From NCBI GenBank assembly GCA_963665045.2, contig CAXXJQ010000009.1, forward strand, positions 1-64,000: a DNA stretch of 64,000 nt, written 5' to 3'. Below are positions 1-12,348 of this stretch, piece by piece. Below the pieces are notes generated by a model. It was not told the origin of the DNA. It did not search any database and saw only the letters and a list, made by a program, of their open reading frames with translations. This stretch comes from JAFGRU01 sp016934985. Lineage in GTDB: Bacteria; Desulfobacterota; Desulfuromonadia; Desulfuromonadales; JAAYDE01. Both the position numbers and the translations under genes were made by a program. The stretch's first letter is position 1; each line of letters starts with the position of its first letter.

Positions 1-60
1 TGCAGGTTTCTCGCTGCCTCCTTGCTGGATTTTTTAAACGTCGATCTTTGATATAAATTG

Positions 61-1171
61 CTATGCTCGGGACCCTGGCTGAATGACCTGCGCAATGGCC
101 CACATGAAGGCGACCAGCTCACGAGCCGTAGCTATGACCACTGTTTTTCGATTCTTCCCCTGGCATCAGTCTTCTAAAGCGTCCACAGAGCCGAAGCTGT
201 GCTTTCAGGCAATCTGCCGGACTTCCTGGACAGACCCTCCAGGCGAGCCAGCAGGACTCGACTCTCCCGGGGCGGATGGCTATAGGCATGAGCGGCTTCC
301 GTGAGGGCGCGCCGAACATGTCCATTGCCGGTTTTGGTGATACCGCCCCGGCGGATACTGTCTCCGGTGGAGTGTTCGCTGGGCACCAGTCCCAGATAAG
401 CCATTAACTGTTTTGCCGATGCAAATCGGGTCAGGTCGCCGAGTTCGGCACCGTTGTCGCGGCAACAATCAGGGAAACCCCCCGCAGGGCCTGCAGGGCG
501 CCTACGAGTGGGGCCAGTTGCCAATCCGGGATCAGATCCCGAATCTGCCCGGAAAGCCGCTGTACGCGACCCAGCTGTTCCTGGATTCCATGAACATATT
601 CCTGGAGCGCAACCTGCTGGGCCCGATGCGGCATTTTGATATCGGCAATCCAGTTGAAGTGGGCTTTGCTCCAATAGGATTGACCGCTGTAGTGATAGCC
701 GTGGCGAAGCAAAAAGGCCAGCAGCAGTTGTCTGGCAACGCGGAGGGCTTTGACGGCATCTTCACGGCCCCGAGTCAGATCCCGCATGGCTTCATCTTCT
801 GCGGTCGGAACGTAAACGGCCGTCAGTTCTCCCGAACGGTGCAGGCGGGCCAGGTTAACGGCATCACGGCGATCATTTTTGATCCGGTCCCCGCTTTTCC
901 GCGGGATTTTTGAGGGCGCTACGACCGTACAGTCAAGGCCTTGGCTTGTCAAAGAGCGGTAAATATCGTAACCGCAAGGTCCGGCTTCATAAACAAAGTG
1001 CAGGGTCGCTCCAGTACTTTGCAGTTTTCGAACAACCTTGTGGAGTGCCACGAGATCGCCTTCGATGGTGCCATAAGAGCGTACATCGCCATGGCGGCCA
1101 TCATCGGCCAACGCAACATGAATGGAATTTTTGTGAACATCAAGACCAACAAAAATGTTATTCTTTTTCAT
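61..1171 (-). pseudogene. IS110-family transposase, broken by frameshifts
   Basis: The intact N-terminal 246 codons (1171 down to about 450) carry the IS110 DEDD-type start (VGLDVHK near residue 8) and a KNDRRDA motif near residue 98. The C-terminal transposase_20 part continues in other frames: one holds LMAYLGLVPSEHSTG and GNGHVRRAL, another KAQLRLCGRFRRLM, and a third ends RELVAFMWAIAQ before a TAG at 61-63. Reading across the breaks suggests about five single-base losses, near 448, 231, 218 and 155-165, each inside a run of G on the coding strand. The enzyme would normally move its own element by a DEDD/serine mechanism; as read it cannot be made whole. No clear terminal repeats or target duplication were seen. 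Confidence 0.85.
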
Positions 1172-1292
1172 GACCTGCCTCCTTGGTTATGGCTCTGTGT
1201 GGGTATCAATGATCCTCACATAATCCACGTTTGCAAGGGGCAGGTCACTTATTTTCTACTGGCTGACAGCCATTATGTCTGAAAACTTTTTT

Positions 1293-1394
1293 CAACAGGG
1301 ATAAACAGGATGAAAAGGATAAAAGCTTTTGAAGCAATACCAAAAGCGAAAGGTTCTGCTTTTGGTTTTTGCCTTATCCCCTTAATCCCTGTTG
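1293..1394. repeat. 102-bp imperfect palindrome in the 1172-1539 gap
   Basis: The outer arms CAACAGGGAT (1293-1302) and ATCCCTGTTG (1385-1394) are exact inverted repeats. Inside, AGGATAA-type and TTATCC-type stretches extend the pairing, and an inner hairpin CCAAAAGC/GCTTTTGG caps it. It lies between the broken IS110 gene and the HEPN-like pair. It looks like a dispersed intergenic hairpin repeat rather than a promoter. Nothing else is evident in 1172-1539 apart from the ribosome-binding site of the next gene. Confidence 0.5.
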
Positions 1395-1539
1395 GAGGAG
1401 GGTCTGTTTTTTAAACCGGAAAACCAGATAAATAAATATTTTTGAGGGCCTGTTCAAAGCGCCGGATATCAGCTACAATTGCACACCTTCAGAACCTGGA
1501 TCCGTGGTTCAGGACCGGGAAAAGCCGGAAAGGCAGGAT

Positions 1540-3333
1540 ATGCTTCCTCCGAATCTCAACAAGTGGAAATTGAACAGGGAGACCGAGAACCTCCTCTTTT
1601 TTGCCCAGCTCATCGAGGAGATGCTGTTCAATTTTTCCCTGGAGCACTTCAAGCTTCCAGCTCTCAATACCCATACCCTGTGCATGGAGTTGCTGGGGGT
1701 CCTCAAACAAGTGGATTCCAGGCTTCTGGACCCGGAGAACCTTTCTCCCATCGGCGCAGAACTCAAGGCGGAAATCGACCGCGACCCAGCCCTCGACACC
1801 CTTCTCGGGAACCAGAAGGCTAATATCACCCGCGATCTGGAGGACAGCACCGCAGGCCCTTTCAGACATGCCGCTCACACCCTCAACAACCTTCTGGCGA
1901 CAACTTATCTGCCTGCTACCGTTACCCTCCTCCGCAAGAAAATAACCGACGGCGACAAAGAGGGCATCACCGCCCTGACCAAAAACTACCTGACCGAACT
2001 GACTTACCGCGGTTACTCACTTGAATATATCTTCTTCGAAAACAAGAATCATTTTTTCGAGGGTGCGGAACCGAAAAGCATCGAAGACCTGTCAGCATTT
2101 GACGCGTTTGTCGATCTCTTTCCTCTTGAGCCTAAAACCTGGACCGTCGTCTTCCGCACCGGCAAGGATTTCAAATACCTTCGCGAATTTCCACCCCAAC
2201 TCAATGTGACCGCCGGCACCGAGAAACCCGATCTCCATTTTCCCCGCAACCCTGAGAATATCGGTATTTTCCTCGATCGAAAGTTCAAACTGCCGCACTA
2301 TCTCTGCTTTCAGAACGTGACCGCCCTGGACGGTTTCAGCGCCCGTTACGCCATGGAGGAAAAACTTCTCCTGGTCGACGGCCTGGCCAAATTCCACGTC
2401 CACCGCACGGAGCTCGAATGGAGCCGGGCGGCCCTGATTTTTGACGCGGAGAAAAAGCACGTGGGAGTTTTCAGCAAGCCCGTCCCTGCCGCCATGAAAA
2501 GGTTGGATCAGAACGCCCGGCAGTCATCCGTCTTCATCAACGACACGGCCGGTGCGATTTTCAGCGAAAACCTCAGCGAAGCATCATCCCTTAAGCTCTC
2601 AAGAGCCCTTAAAATTCATGAAATGGCCCTCAAGGCCCCGGCCCCGGAAACACAGCTGCGGGAATTATTGTCCATGCTCGAATTACTATTCGAGCCGCAG
2701 GAAGAAGAGGAAGAGCGGATTCCTCACCTGATCACAAGGGTGGTTCCCTACCTTATCATCGGCTTTCCCGCGAAACTGGCTGCCGATCTGATTAAATCAA
2801 TCCGCAACGCCGGATCCAAGGAGGCAGTGGATATCCTTTATGGGGTGGAGCACGGCCACAACCTGATCGAAAAATGCCTGCTGCTGGTATTCACCGAGGA
2901 AAATCGCCAGAACCGGGAGAGGCTTTGCCGTTGTCTCGGCAGTCATCCCCTCCTTGTTCATCGCATCGACAGCCTGTCACGGGCCTTCATTTCCGCCCCG
3001 GCCATCCGTGCCTCCCTGGAGGCTTATGCCGGAGAAATCGCCTGGCAAATTCACCGGGCCTTCCGGGCCGTCAAACTTGGCAGCCATAGCGGCAGCAATG
3101 TCTCGGTGGTCAACAAACTGGTAGAAAACATCCATTCCATCGCTGACCGGGTCATGAACGTGCTTCTGGATGAAATCAGCCGCAAAAAAACAGGGACGAC
3201 CATTGAAAGAATCCACCAGGAGATTCTTCTTCAGTCACAACGGCACTTTGAAATTCTGGAAATGAGAAAAGATGAAATCTGCGGCCGGGACAATTTCAAC
3301 TGCCTGCTTTTCGGTGATGAAAATCCGGTTTGA
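1540..3333 (+). CDS. HEPN-like protein, first of a tandem pair
   Basis: A 597-residue soluble protein with no signal peptide or membrane segment. It is a clear paralogue of the next gene, with matching MLPPxLxKWK starts, shared EYIFFE, NWTV/TWTV and VGKD/TGKD blocks, FEWS/LEWS, PVPA, and a similar C-terminal SRKKT block. The ATG at 1540 was chosen over the upstream GTG at 1504 because it aligns with the paralogue start. The C-terminal third resembles Apea-like HEPN domains: a helix ending LRELLSMLELLF near residue 380, then RAFRAVKLGSHSG. His516 sits where HEPN RNases have the catalytic His, but the usual Arg-Asn is Val511-Lys512. HEPN assignment is inference from pattern; function is unknown. 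RNA cleavage or binding in defence or stress is the family expectation. Confidence 0.6.
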   Translation: MLPPNLNKWKLNRETENLLFFAQLIEEMLFNFSLEHFKLPALNTHTLCMELLGVLKQVDSRLLDPENLSPIGAELKAEIDRDPALDTLLGNQKANITRDLEDSTAGPFRHAAHTLNNLLATTYLPATVTLLRKKITDGDKEGITALTKNYLTELTYRGYSLEYIFFENKNHFFEGAEPKSIEDLSAFDAFVDLFPLEPKTWTVVFRTGKDFKYLREFPPQLNVTAGTEKPDLHFPRNPENIGIFLDRKFKLPHYLCFQNVTALDGFSARYAMEEKLLLVDGLAKFHVHRTELEWSRAALIFDAEKKHVGVFSKPVPAAMKRLDQNARQSSVFINDTAGAIFSENLSEASSLKLSRALKIHEMALKAPAPETQLRELLSMLELLFEPQEEEEERIPHLITRVVPYLIIGFPAKLAADLIKSIRNAGSKEAVDILYGVEHGHNLIEKCLLLVFTEENRQNRERLCRCLGSHPLLVHRIDSLSRAFISAPAIRASLEAYAGEIAWQIHRAFRAVKLGSHSGSNVSVVNKLVENIHSIADRVMNVLLDEISRKKTGTTIERIHQEILLQSQRHFEILEMRKDEICGRDNFNCLLFGDENPV

Positions 3334-3353
3334 TGGGGAAGGTTTAGGACCAT

Positions 3354-5138
3354 ATGCTGCCACCGCTTCTGACCAAGTGGAAAATCAACAAGGTCACTGA
3401 AAACATCCTCTTCTTCGCTCAAATGGTGGAGGAGTTGCTGTTTAATTTTTCTCCGGACGAGTACAAGCTGCAGGCAATAAACAGCCGCATCCTCTGTGAG
3501 GAAGCGCTTCGGGTCGTTGCCGGGATCGATGCCGGCAAGCAGGACGAAGAGGATATCCGTCCGCTTATCGAAGAGTTGTCCACCGCCCTGGCCCAGGATC
3601 CGGCGGCCTCTGAACTGCTGGCCGGCAACAGGGGGGAGACTGTCGCTAATCTTCAGGCAAACCCCTCAATTCAGGAGTTGAAAAGCCGGCTGGAAACCTT
3701 AAACCAGATCTTGAAAGAGGGCTATCTCGAAAAGACCCGCCATCTGCTCAAAGAGTTCGTCATTTTCAACGATGCGGAGAAAATCGGCCAGCTCACCCGC
3801 AACTTTCTGGCGGAGCTGATCGACATGGGTTTTTCTTCCGAATACATCTTCTTCGAAACCAAAAATTATTTCTTCGAGGGCAAAACCCCCCAAGTCATCG
3901 ATGGCATTGCGGCGCTGGAAGGCTTTTTCGAACGCTTTCCAACCCGAAAGAAAAACTGGACCGTCATCTTCCGCGTCGGCAAGGACCTGAAAAGACTCAA
4001 GAATTTTTCCCCGGACGTCGAAATTTCCATCACCACTGAAAAGCCCAGGGTCGATGTTCCGGAGAAAGCTGAAACCGTCGACCTTTTCCTGGTCAAGAAT
4101 TATAAGCTCCCCAATTATCTGATCGTGAAAAACATCAACGCCGTCGATCCGTTCAGCGCCCGCCACCTGGCCGAGGAGCACCTGTGGATTATCGACAGCT
4201 TTGTCCGCTACCATGTCCATCGTAAAGGTTTCGAGTGGAGCAGCGCGGCCTTTATCCAGGATATGGAAAAAACCACCGCGGGAGTGTACGGACAACCGGT
4301 CCCGGCGGTCCTGAAACGGCCGGACCAGGGCCCCGGCCCCCTCTACAATTTCATGTCGGATACAGCGGCCACGATCTTTGGCGAGGTCCTCGACAGCGAT
4401 TCCACCCAGCGCCTGTTTCGAGCTTTTCAGCGCCACGACATGGCGGCCAAATCATCCATCCCCGAAAACCAGCTGCTGGAACTCTGGTCCGCCATCCAAA
4501 TCCTTTTTTCAATCGGCAGCCAGCGTTTTGAAAAACCTTCCCAGGTCATTGACACTCTGTGCGCCTATGTTACCAAGGGATATGCGGCCAAACAGGCAGC
4601 CGACCTGGTCAAATCGATCCGCATCTCCAACTGCAGCGATGCCATCCAGATTCTCAACAGCATTGCATACGGCCACAATCCCATTGAGAAATGTCTTCTC
4701 CTCCTGACCACCGAGGATAATCTGGACAACAGGAAAAGGATGCTTTCTTCCATGGGCAACCATATCCTGTTGAAAAAACGTTTTCAGAACCTGTCCCAGG
4801 CATTTTCCACCACCGAGGCCATACTCCGGACCATCGCCTCCCATCGGGAGAAGGTCACATGGCAAATCGAGAGGATTTTCAGAACCCGCAACCTCATTCT
4901 CCGCAGCGGGGAAAACCCGCCCGGAGTCAACATCCTGGTGGAAAATCTCCATTCTTACCTCGACCGGGTTCTGGAGGTTCTGGTGGAAGAGATCAGCCGC
5001 AAAAAAACGGCTACGACCATTGATGAAATCCATCTCGACGTCGCCCATAAAGCCCAGGTGCATCTGGGAACCCTTGAAAAAAGTCCCGGCCGCCAGTGCA
5101 CCAAGGAGAATTTCAATCTGTTTCTGTTCGGGACCTGA
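3354..5138 (+). CDS. HEPN-like protein, second of a tandem pair
   Basis: A 594-residue paralogue of the preceding gene, starting 20 bp after its stop, so the two are surely co-transcribed. It starts at ATG 3354 with MLPPLLTKWK. The HEPN-like C-terminus has NQLLELWSAIQILF (about residues 365-378) and then RIFRTRNLILRSG. Arg512-Asn513 match the RN of the canonical Rx4-6H motif, but the expected His is Arg517. This is the reverse of the first copy, which keeps His and lacks Arg-Asn. An intrinsic terminator follows at 5161. The pair could form a heterodimer with one composite site or be two inactive RNA-binding versions. Function is not known. Confidence 0.6.
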   Translation: MLPPLLTKWKINKVTENILFFAQMVEELLFNFSPDEYKLQAINSRILCEEALRVVAGIDAGKQDEEDIRPLIEELSTALAQDPAASELLAGNRGETVANLQANPSIQELKSRLETLNQILKEGYLEKTRHLLKEFVIFNDAEKIGQLTRNFLAELIDMGFSSEYIFFETKNYFFEGKTPQVIDGIAALEGFFERFPTRKKNWTVIFRVGKDLKRLKNFSPDVEISITTEKPRVDVPEKAETVDLFLVKNYKLPNYLIVKNINAVDPFSARHLAEEHLWIIDSFVRYHVHRKGFEWSSAAFIQDMEKTTAGVYGQPVPAVLKRPDQGPGPLYNFMSDTAATIFGEVLDSDSTQRLFRAFQRHDMAAKSSIPENQLLELWSAIQILFSIGSQRFEKPSQVIDTLCAYVTKGYAAKQAADLVKSIRISNCSDAIQILNSIAYGHNPIEKCLLLLTTEDNLDNRKRMLSSMGNHILLKKRFQNLSQAFSTTEAILRTIASHREKVTWQIERIFRTRNLILRSGENPPGVNILVENLHSYLDRVLEVLVEEISRKKTATTIDEIHLDVAHKAQVHLGTLEKSPGRQCTKENFNLFLFGT

Positions 5139-5160
5139 GTCTCCTTCAAAGCCCAAGCAA

Positions 5161-5199
5161 AAGCCCGTTTCGGCAACGCCTGCGAAACGGGCTTTTTTG
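5161..5199 (+). terminator. Rho-independent terminator of the HEPN-like pair
   Basis: A 12-bp stem AAGCCCGTTTCG/CGAAACGGGCTT with a 10-nt loop is followed by a run of T. It starts 22 bp past the second HEPN-like stop codon. Confidence 0.9.
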
Positions 5200-5275
5200 T
5201 GGCCGGCGCCCTCCTCATGAAAAATATCCCCGTTGAAGTATAGTTGAAGTAACAACCGCCTTATCGGGAGAAAAA

Positions 5276-6108
5276 ATGATTTACCTTGCCTACGACGGCT
5301 CTCTCAACGGTGACTGGATTTTCCGTTATGCCCTGCGGCTGGCATCCCAGAGCGAAGAAAAAAAGCTGCACCTGATCCATGTCCGGGATGGAGGCCTTCC
5401 CGAGGAACTCGTCGAGCAAAAGCTCCTGGATCTGAGGGAAGAATGCCGCGCCGCTGATATCGGGCTGATCCGGGAGATCCGCCCTCTTGAAAAAAGTGTT
5501 TTCCAGTCCCTTCTCAGGGCCGTTCCGGAAGGCCGCAGCCACTGCCTCGTCTGCGGCACCCGGGTTCGCTCCCGGCGTCAGACTTATCTTTCCGGCACGG
5601 TTTCGGAACAGCTGCTGAGACAGCGCAAATTCAGCGTCATGGCCGTGCGCGTGGTACAGCCGGGACTCCTCGGCAACCCCCACCATTTTCTGATCCCCCT
5701 GGCCGGCCATCCCCGCGGCTTCGCATCGGGCTGGCCGGTTTTTCGCCTGTTCCTGCCTCAGGTGGCGACAGTCCACCTGCTCCGTTGCATAAAAATCAGC
5801 TCCTTCCACAGCCGGAACCTTTCCCTGCAGAAAAAAAGGTCCCTTCATGAAAAAGGATTTAAACACCTGAGCAAGGTCCGGGATGAAATTCTGGAGAAAA
5901 AAGGCTCCCCGGAATTTTTTCTGGATCTGTATATCGCCGTAAGCAACGACTGGGTTCGTGAAATTCTCGTCCATGCCAGTACGCTAAAAATCCAGATGAT
6001 TCTTCTGGGAGCTTCGGAACGAACCCTTGCCCGGAGGGTTCTGCAAAGCGATCCTTTCGAAAGGCTGCTCCGGGATTCACCCTGTGATGTGGGAATTTAC
6101 CGGGGGAT

Positions 6109-6112
<4 letters not shown>
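5276..6112 (+). CDS. Tandem universal stress protein (UspA family)
   Basis: A 278-residue protein with two UspA-type halves (about 1-130 and 145-278). The first begins MIYLAYDGS, the typical USP beta-strand and Asp start; the second ends with a nucleotide-loop-like segment (MILLGASERTL) before SPCDVGIYRG. The canonical GxGxxG-S/T ATP motif is imperfect in both halves, so ATP binding is uncertain. It overlaps the following P-type ATPase by four bases (ATGA), indicating translational coupling and a role linked to that pump, perhaps as a regulatory partner. Confidence 0.75.
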
Positions 6113-8796
<2,684 letters not shown>

Positions 8797-8883
8797 TCTC
8801 CTATTTCTCCAAATCGAAAAAAAGGGAATTGTCCTTTAAGAATGTTGAACTTGAGCTGATAATTGTCCTTGTTTCTTTTTAAC

Positions 8884-9016
8884 TATTCAGCACAAGGACT
8901 CGTGTCGCCCATGGAAAGGTCACCTGCCGCCCGGATGGCGGCAGTTAAGCCCCATGGATGGGTTCACGCAGCCCTTGGAATGGGCGATGCGAGGCATTGC
9001 GCCGACAAGCTGAATA
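8884..9016. repeat. Structured intergenic element, copy 1 (in gap 8797-9346)
   Basis: An 8-bp outer stem TATTCAGC (8884-8891)/GCTGAATA (9009-9016) encloses a strong hairpin CTGCCGCC/GGCGGCAG (8924-8944) and paired CCATGG blocks. Its first 27 bases match 29359-29385 at 20 positions, followed in both by GAAAGG. This looks like a conserved RNA or a dispersed DNA element. I do not recognise it; it lacks the conserved sequences of c-di-GMP (GEMM), cobalamin or TPP riboswitches. Upstream, 8827-8870 holds a direct repeat AATTGTCCTT. Confidence 0.4.
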
Positions 9017-9222
9017 ATTACGTTTCTTTTATAGCAATTTTTATTCGCTTTTATTATTCTTGAAAATCAGCGTTATTTCAGACACTATTTTTATCGATTC
9101 CGGCGGCGATGAAATTTTGAAGGGAAAAAGGGCACCTTGATTGCAATATCAGGTTGGCTTTCCTCATAACGCAGCGTTGGAAAGCCATTTGTTCTTTCCA
9201 GTCCATTGACTTTTGTTTAACA

Positions 9223-9350
9223 TACCGGTCAATCCTAAAGGACTGACCGGCAGCCTGGGGGAAAATCATCTTTCCCGCTGCCAGTCAAAATTGTTAACGG
9301 CCTCTTCGCCAAGATTCGGCAAAAGAGGTGTCACCATGATTGTTTTATGA
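9223..9350 (+). promoter_or_regulatory. Hairpin-rich leader and mini-ORF before the M23 peptidase
   Basis: Three hairpins occur in a row: CCGGTCA/TGACCGG (about 9225-9250), GGCAGC...GCTGCC with inner GGAAA/TTTCC (9250-9283), and CCTCTT/AAGAGG (9301-9328), the last placing the Shine-Dalgarno-like AGAGGTG in its 3' arm. That site is well spaced for an ATG at 9336, which opens a four-codon ORF whose TGA (9348-9350) overlaps the peptidase ATG (9347). Translation of the peptidase may therefore be coupled to this mini-ORF. Function is inferred. Confidence 0.35.
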
Positions 9351-10675
9351 TCGAGAACTTCAAGCCACCACGCAACCAAACGCAAAAGCAACCTCCGAAC
9401 CTTCGATGGCTATGGCCATTGCTGCTGGGCTTGGTGGTTTTAATCATTTCCTGTCTCTCTCAATCCTGCTTTAAAAAAGCTCCTGTTCCCGAACCGATCT
9501 CGGCGTCACCGAGATGTTTGGAAAAACCCCAAAGTCCTGATGCCGACGGGCAGGTCCAGCCGCCGTCGCCCGTCGCATCGCCTGAACCTGATCACCTTTT
9601 CACCTGGACGATTGCCTCCGGGGATAATCTGAGCGCCATTTTTGACCATTTCGAGATCAGCCAGGGCACCTTATGCCAGATCGTAGCGGCGGATGAGGAG
9701 CTCCTGGCACTGGATATTCTGCGCCCGGGCAATACTCTGACCTTTACCCTGGATGAGGAAACCCGCCAGCTCCTCAAGATGGAGCTCTATGTCCATCCCG
9801 GTAAACGCATCGTCTATCAGCGCATGGACGCGGACAGCTTTGACTTTAAGGAAATCCTCACCCCCGGCGACTGGTTTCAGCAGGTTATTGATGGCGAAAT
9901 CGAGGGCAGCTTTTTTATCTCGGCTATCAACTCCGGCCTGAGTGAACAGGAAAGCATCATAATTACGGATATTTTCAAAGAAAAGCTGAATTTTTCCCGC
10001 GATATCAGAAGAGGCGATTGTTTTCAGGTTGTGCGCAGTCGGGAGTTTGTCAAGGGGCAATTTACCGGTCAAAGCCGCATCGAGGCCGTGCGCATCATAC
10101 GTCGTCAACGTTTGCACAGCGCTTTTCTGTTTGAAGACGGCAACTACTATGATCTAAAAGGGCAAAGCCTTGCCCGGGCATTCCGTCGCTATCCTACAAA
10201 AAGACACTTTCGTGTCAGTTCCCATTTCAGTCGGGCACGGCGTCATCCGGTCACCGGAAGAATTTCGCCGCACAACGGGGTTGATTTTGCCATGCCCGGA
10301 GGCACCCCGATCCTGGCCACGGGTGACGGCAGGGTAACGCGGGTGGCAAACCATCCTTTTGCCGGAAAATACGTTGAAATCCGCCACGGCGGCAATTATG
10401 CGACCCGCTATCTGCATCTGAGCCGCATCCTGGTCAGGCGCGGCCAGAGCGTCAGCCGTGGCCAACGGATCGCTTTGTCCGGCAACACCGGACGTTCCAC
10501 CGGACCACACCTTCATTTTGAACTGCATGTCAATAACCGGCCGGTCAATCCCCTCAAGGCCGCCATTCCCCTGCAGGCCTCCGTACCCCAAAAGAAAATC
10601 AACCAGTTCAAGGAGCGGGCCGTTGAGCTTATCGCCCTGATGGAACATCCAGCCAAAAATTTAGCCTTGCGCTGA
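9347..10675 (+). CDS. Membrane-anchored M23 peptidase (MepM-like murein hydrolase)
   Basis: A 442-residue protein. A single membrane anchor lies at about residues 23-41, then a proline-rich linker, then an OapA/LysM-like module starting FTWTIASGDNLSAIF (about 84-145). A C-terminal LytM/M23 domain carries zinc ligands His309 and Asp313 (HNGVDF) and the catalytic HLHFEL block (His388, His390). This layout matches MepM (YebA), a D,D-endopeptidase that cuts peptidoglycan cross-links during wall growth in the periplasm. All zinc-site residues are present. It is a lone rightward gene, convergent with the following flavoprotein operon. The start overlaps the stop of a four-codon mini-ORF. Confidence 0.88.
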   Translation: MIENFKPPRNQTQKQPPNLRWLWPLLLGLVVLIISCLSQSCFKKAPVPEPISASPRCLEKPQSPDADGQVQPPSPVASPEPDHLFTWTIASGDNLSAIFDHFEISQGTLCQIVAADEELLALDILRPGNTLTFTLDEETRQLLKMELYVHPGKRIVYQRMDADSFDFKEILTPGDWFQQVIDGEIEGSFFISAINSGLSEQESIIITDIFKEKLNFSRDIRRGDCFQVVRSREFVKGQFTGQSRIEAVRIIRRQRLHSAFLFEDGNYYDLKGQSLARAFRRYPTKRHFRVSSHFSRARRHPVTGRISPHNGVDFAMPGGTPILATGDGRVTRVANHPFAGKYVEIRHGGNYATRYLHLSRILVRRGQSVSRGQRIALSGNTGRSTGPHLHFELHVNNRPVNPLKAAIPLQASVPQKKINQFKERAVELIALMEHPAKNLALR

Positions 10676-10807
10676 GAATCTTTCTCTTACCCTTGTCGTC
10701 CTTTTCGCCATGAAAAACAAATATTTCGAACGTCCCCTTATTACTGCAGGCCCTTTCCGCTTATGATCTTGTAATTATTTCCTCCCCAAAAGCAGGTTCC
10801 TGTCGTT

Positions 10808-12154
10808 TTATTCTCCTGTTTGGGACAAAATTTCTTCCGCACAGGCAACAATCAGGTTGTTTGCAGGGAAAAATGATTGATAGGGCTGTGCTGAATAACT
10901 GAATTCGGTCAGATCGTTGACAGTCAGTTCGTTTTGAATTGCCAGGGTGATGGTGTCAATCTTGTCCGCGACCGGGCTGCCGCTGACGACCTGGGCTCCC
11001 AATACCCTCATCGTATCGGCATCGGCAACCAGTTTCATTTTTACAGGCTTTGCTTCCGGCATGATAGGAAAGGTGGTTGTCAATTCAGCAACCCCCGTAA
11101 CAACATTATATTTCCCGCGGGCAGCCTGTTCGCTAAGCCCGGTGCCGCCCACAAAAACATCCCCGACCCTGGTGGCGGCTCCGTTGAAAAAGCCCTTGTA
11201 TTCCCTGCCTGCACCAAGAATATTCTTGGCAAACATTCTTGCCATGGGTACGGCATTGGTTGCAAGTTTACCTTCTGAAATTTCGCCGGTAATGCCGCTC
11301 ACAAACTGGGCACAGTCACCCATTGCATATACATCCGGGATATTGGTTCGCATTTTATTGTCGATAACAATTCCTGTTCTGCCGATCTCAAGTTTCGTAT
11401 CGCGGAAAATTTCCACCCCGGCACGCATTCCGACACAGAAAGCCACAATTCCGTAAGAGCTGTTTTCACCGGTCAGATCAATCACTTCACCGTTATCCAG
11501 TGCAACCTGTTCCGCCTTGCCGTCACCGATAATTTTTTCTGTTTTTTGGCCCAGGTGCAGTGTCAAGCCCGCCTTTGCCAATTGCTCTTCTGCAGGACCT
11601 GCCATGTCAGGGTCAAGCAGGTTTGGCAGGACACTGTCGGCCATATCAACAATATGTGTTTCAAGGCCGCATTGCTGCAAGGCAAGGGCAAGTTCGACAC
11701 CTATGGCGCCCGCACCTACAACAACGGCTTTTTCCAGTTTTTTTCCTTTGACTGCTTCATTCATCTGTTTCAGATCGTGTTCTGACTTAAAAACATGAAC
11801 GCCTTTGTAGTCATTTCCTTCAATGGGGGGAAGAAAAGGATCTGAACCGGTTGCAATAACAAGTTTTTCATAGCCTATGGCTTTGCCGCCTTCTGTCAGT
11901 ACGGTCTTTTTTTCAAAATCAACGCTGCTGACTTTGTCTCTGATAAGCTTGGCCCCGGCATCGGTTACAAGCGAATCACTTTTAAGCGTTTTTTCCATGC
12001 CTACGATACCTTCAATGGCATAAGGCATGGCGCAATAAATCATGGAGTGATCTTCGGGCCGGATAACCCCGACCATTTTTTTCTTGCCAAGAATTTTTGC
12101 AATTGTAATGGCGGCAGGACCGCCTCCTATGACCAATATCTCGTAATTTTCCAT
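10808..12154 (-). CDS. CoA-disulfide reductase / NADH oxidase-like flavoprotein
   Basis: A 448-residue pyridine nucleotide-disulfide oxidoreductase. The FAD motif GGGPAA is at residues 10-15, the single redox Cys41 sits in SMIYCAMPY as in CoA-disulfide reductase and NADH oxidase, ATGSDP is at 101-106, the NAD(P)H motif GAGAIG is at 147-152, and a second FAD motif MGDCAQ lies near 290. The start at 12154 has an AAAGGAG Shine-Dalgarno; the longer frame upstream is unlikely. It would reduce a low-molecular disulfide, polysulfide or oxygen with NAD(P)H in the cytoplasm. It is last in a leftward operon after the SBF/ACR3-type permease and a flavoprotein relic. Confidence 0.8.
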   Translation of the reverse strand: MENYEILVIGGGPAAITIAKILGKKKMVGVIRPEDHSMIYCAMPYAIEGIVGMEKTLKSDSLVTDAGAKLIRDKVSSVDFEKKTVLTEGGKAIGYEKLVIATGSDPFLPPIEGNDYKGVHVFKSEHDLKQMNEAVKGKKLEKAVVVGAGAIGVELALALQQCGLETHIVDMADSVLPNLLDPDMAGPAEEQLAKAGLTLHLGQKTEKIIGDGKAEQVALDNGEVIDLTGENSSYGIVAFCVGMRAGVEIFRDTKLEIGRTGIVIDNKMRTNIPDVYAMGDCAQFVSGITGEISEGKLATNAVPMARMFAKNILGAGREYKGFFNGAATRVGDVFVGGTGLSEQAARGKYNVVTGVAELTTTFPIMPEAKPVKMKLVADADTMRVLGAQVVSGSPVADKIDTITLAIQNELTVNDLTEFSYSAQPYQSFFPANNLIVACAEEILSQTGE

Positions 12155-12348
12155 CTTATCGACTCCTTTTATATTAGAACACCGGTACATTTTTCTGAAC
12201 TCGCACCAACACTGTGCATTAACCTGAAGAGAGCATATTTGTAAATTCATACATGGATTTTGACTTGTGAACCGCTATGCAACATCCTGGGGGTTCGATA
12301 TTCTTTCAATTGAAGGGTGCGGTTCCCAAAACCAGGAAGCGACCTGAT

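Noticed and set aside
8884..9016. c-di-GMP (GEMM), TPP, cobalamin or 6S RNA at this site
   Set aside because: None of their conserved blocks is present, for example no ACGCAAAGCC for GEMM and no CTGAGA for TPP.
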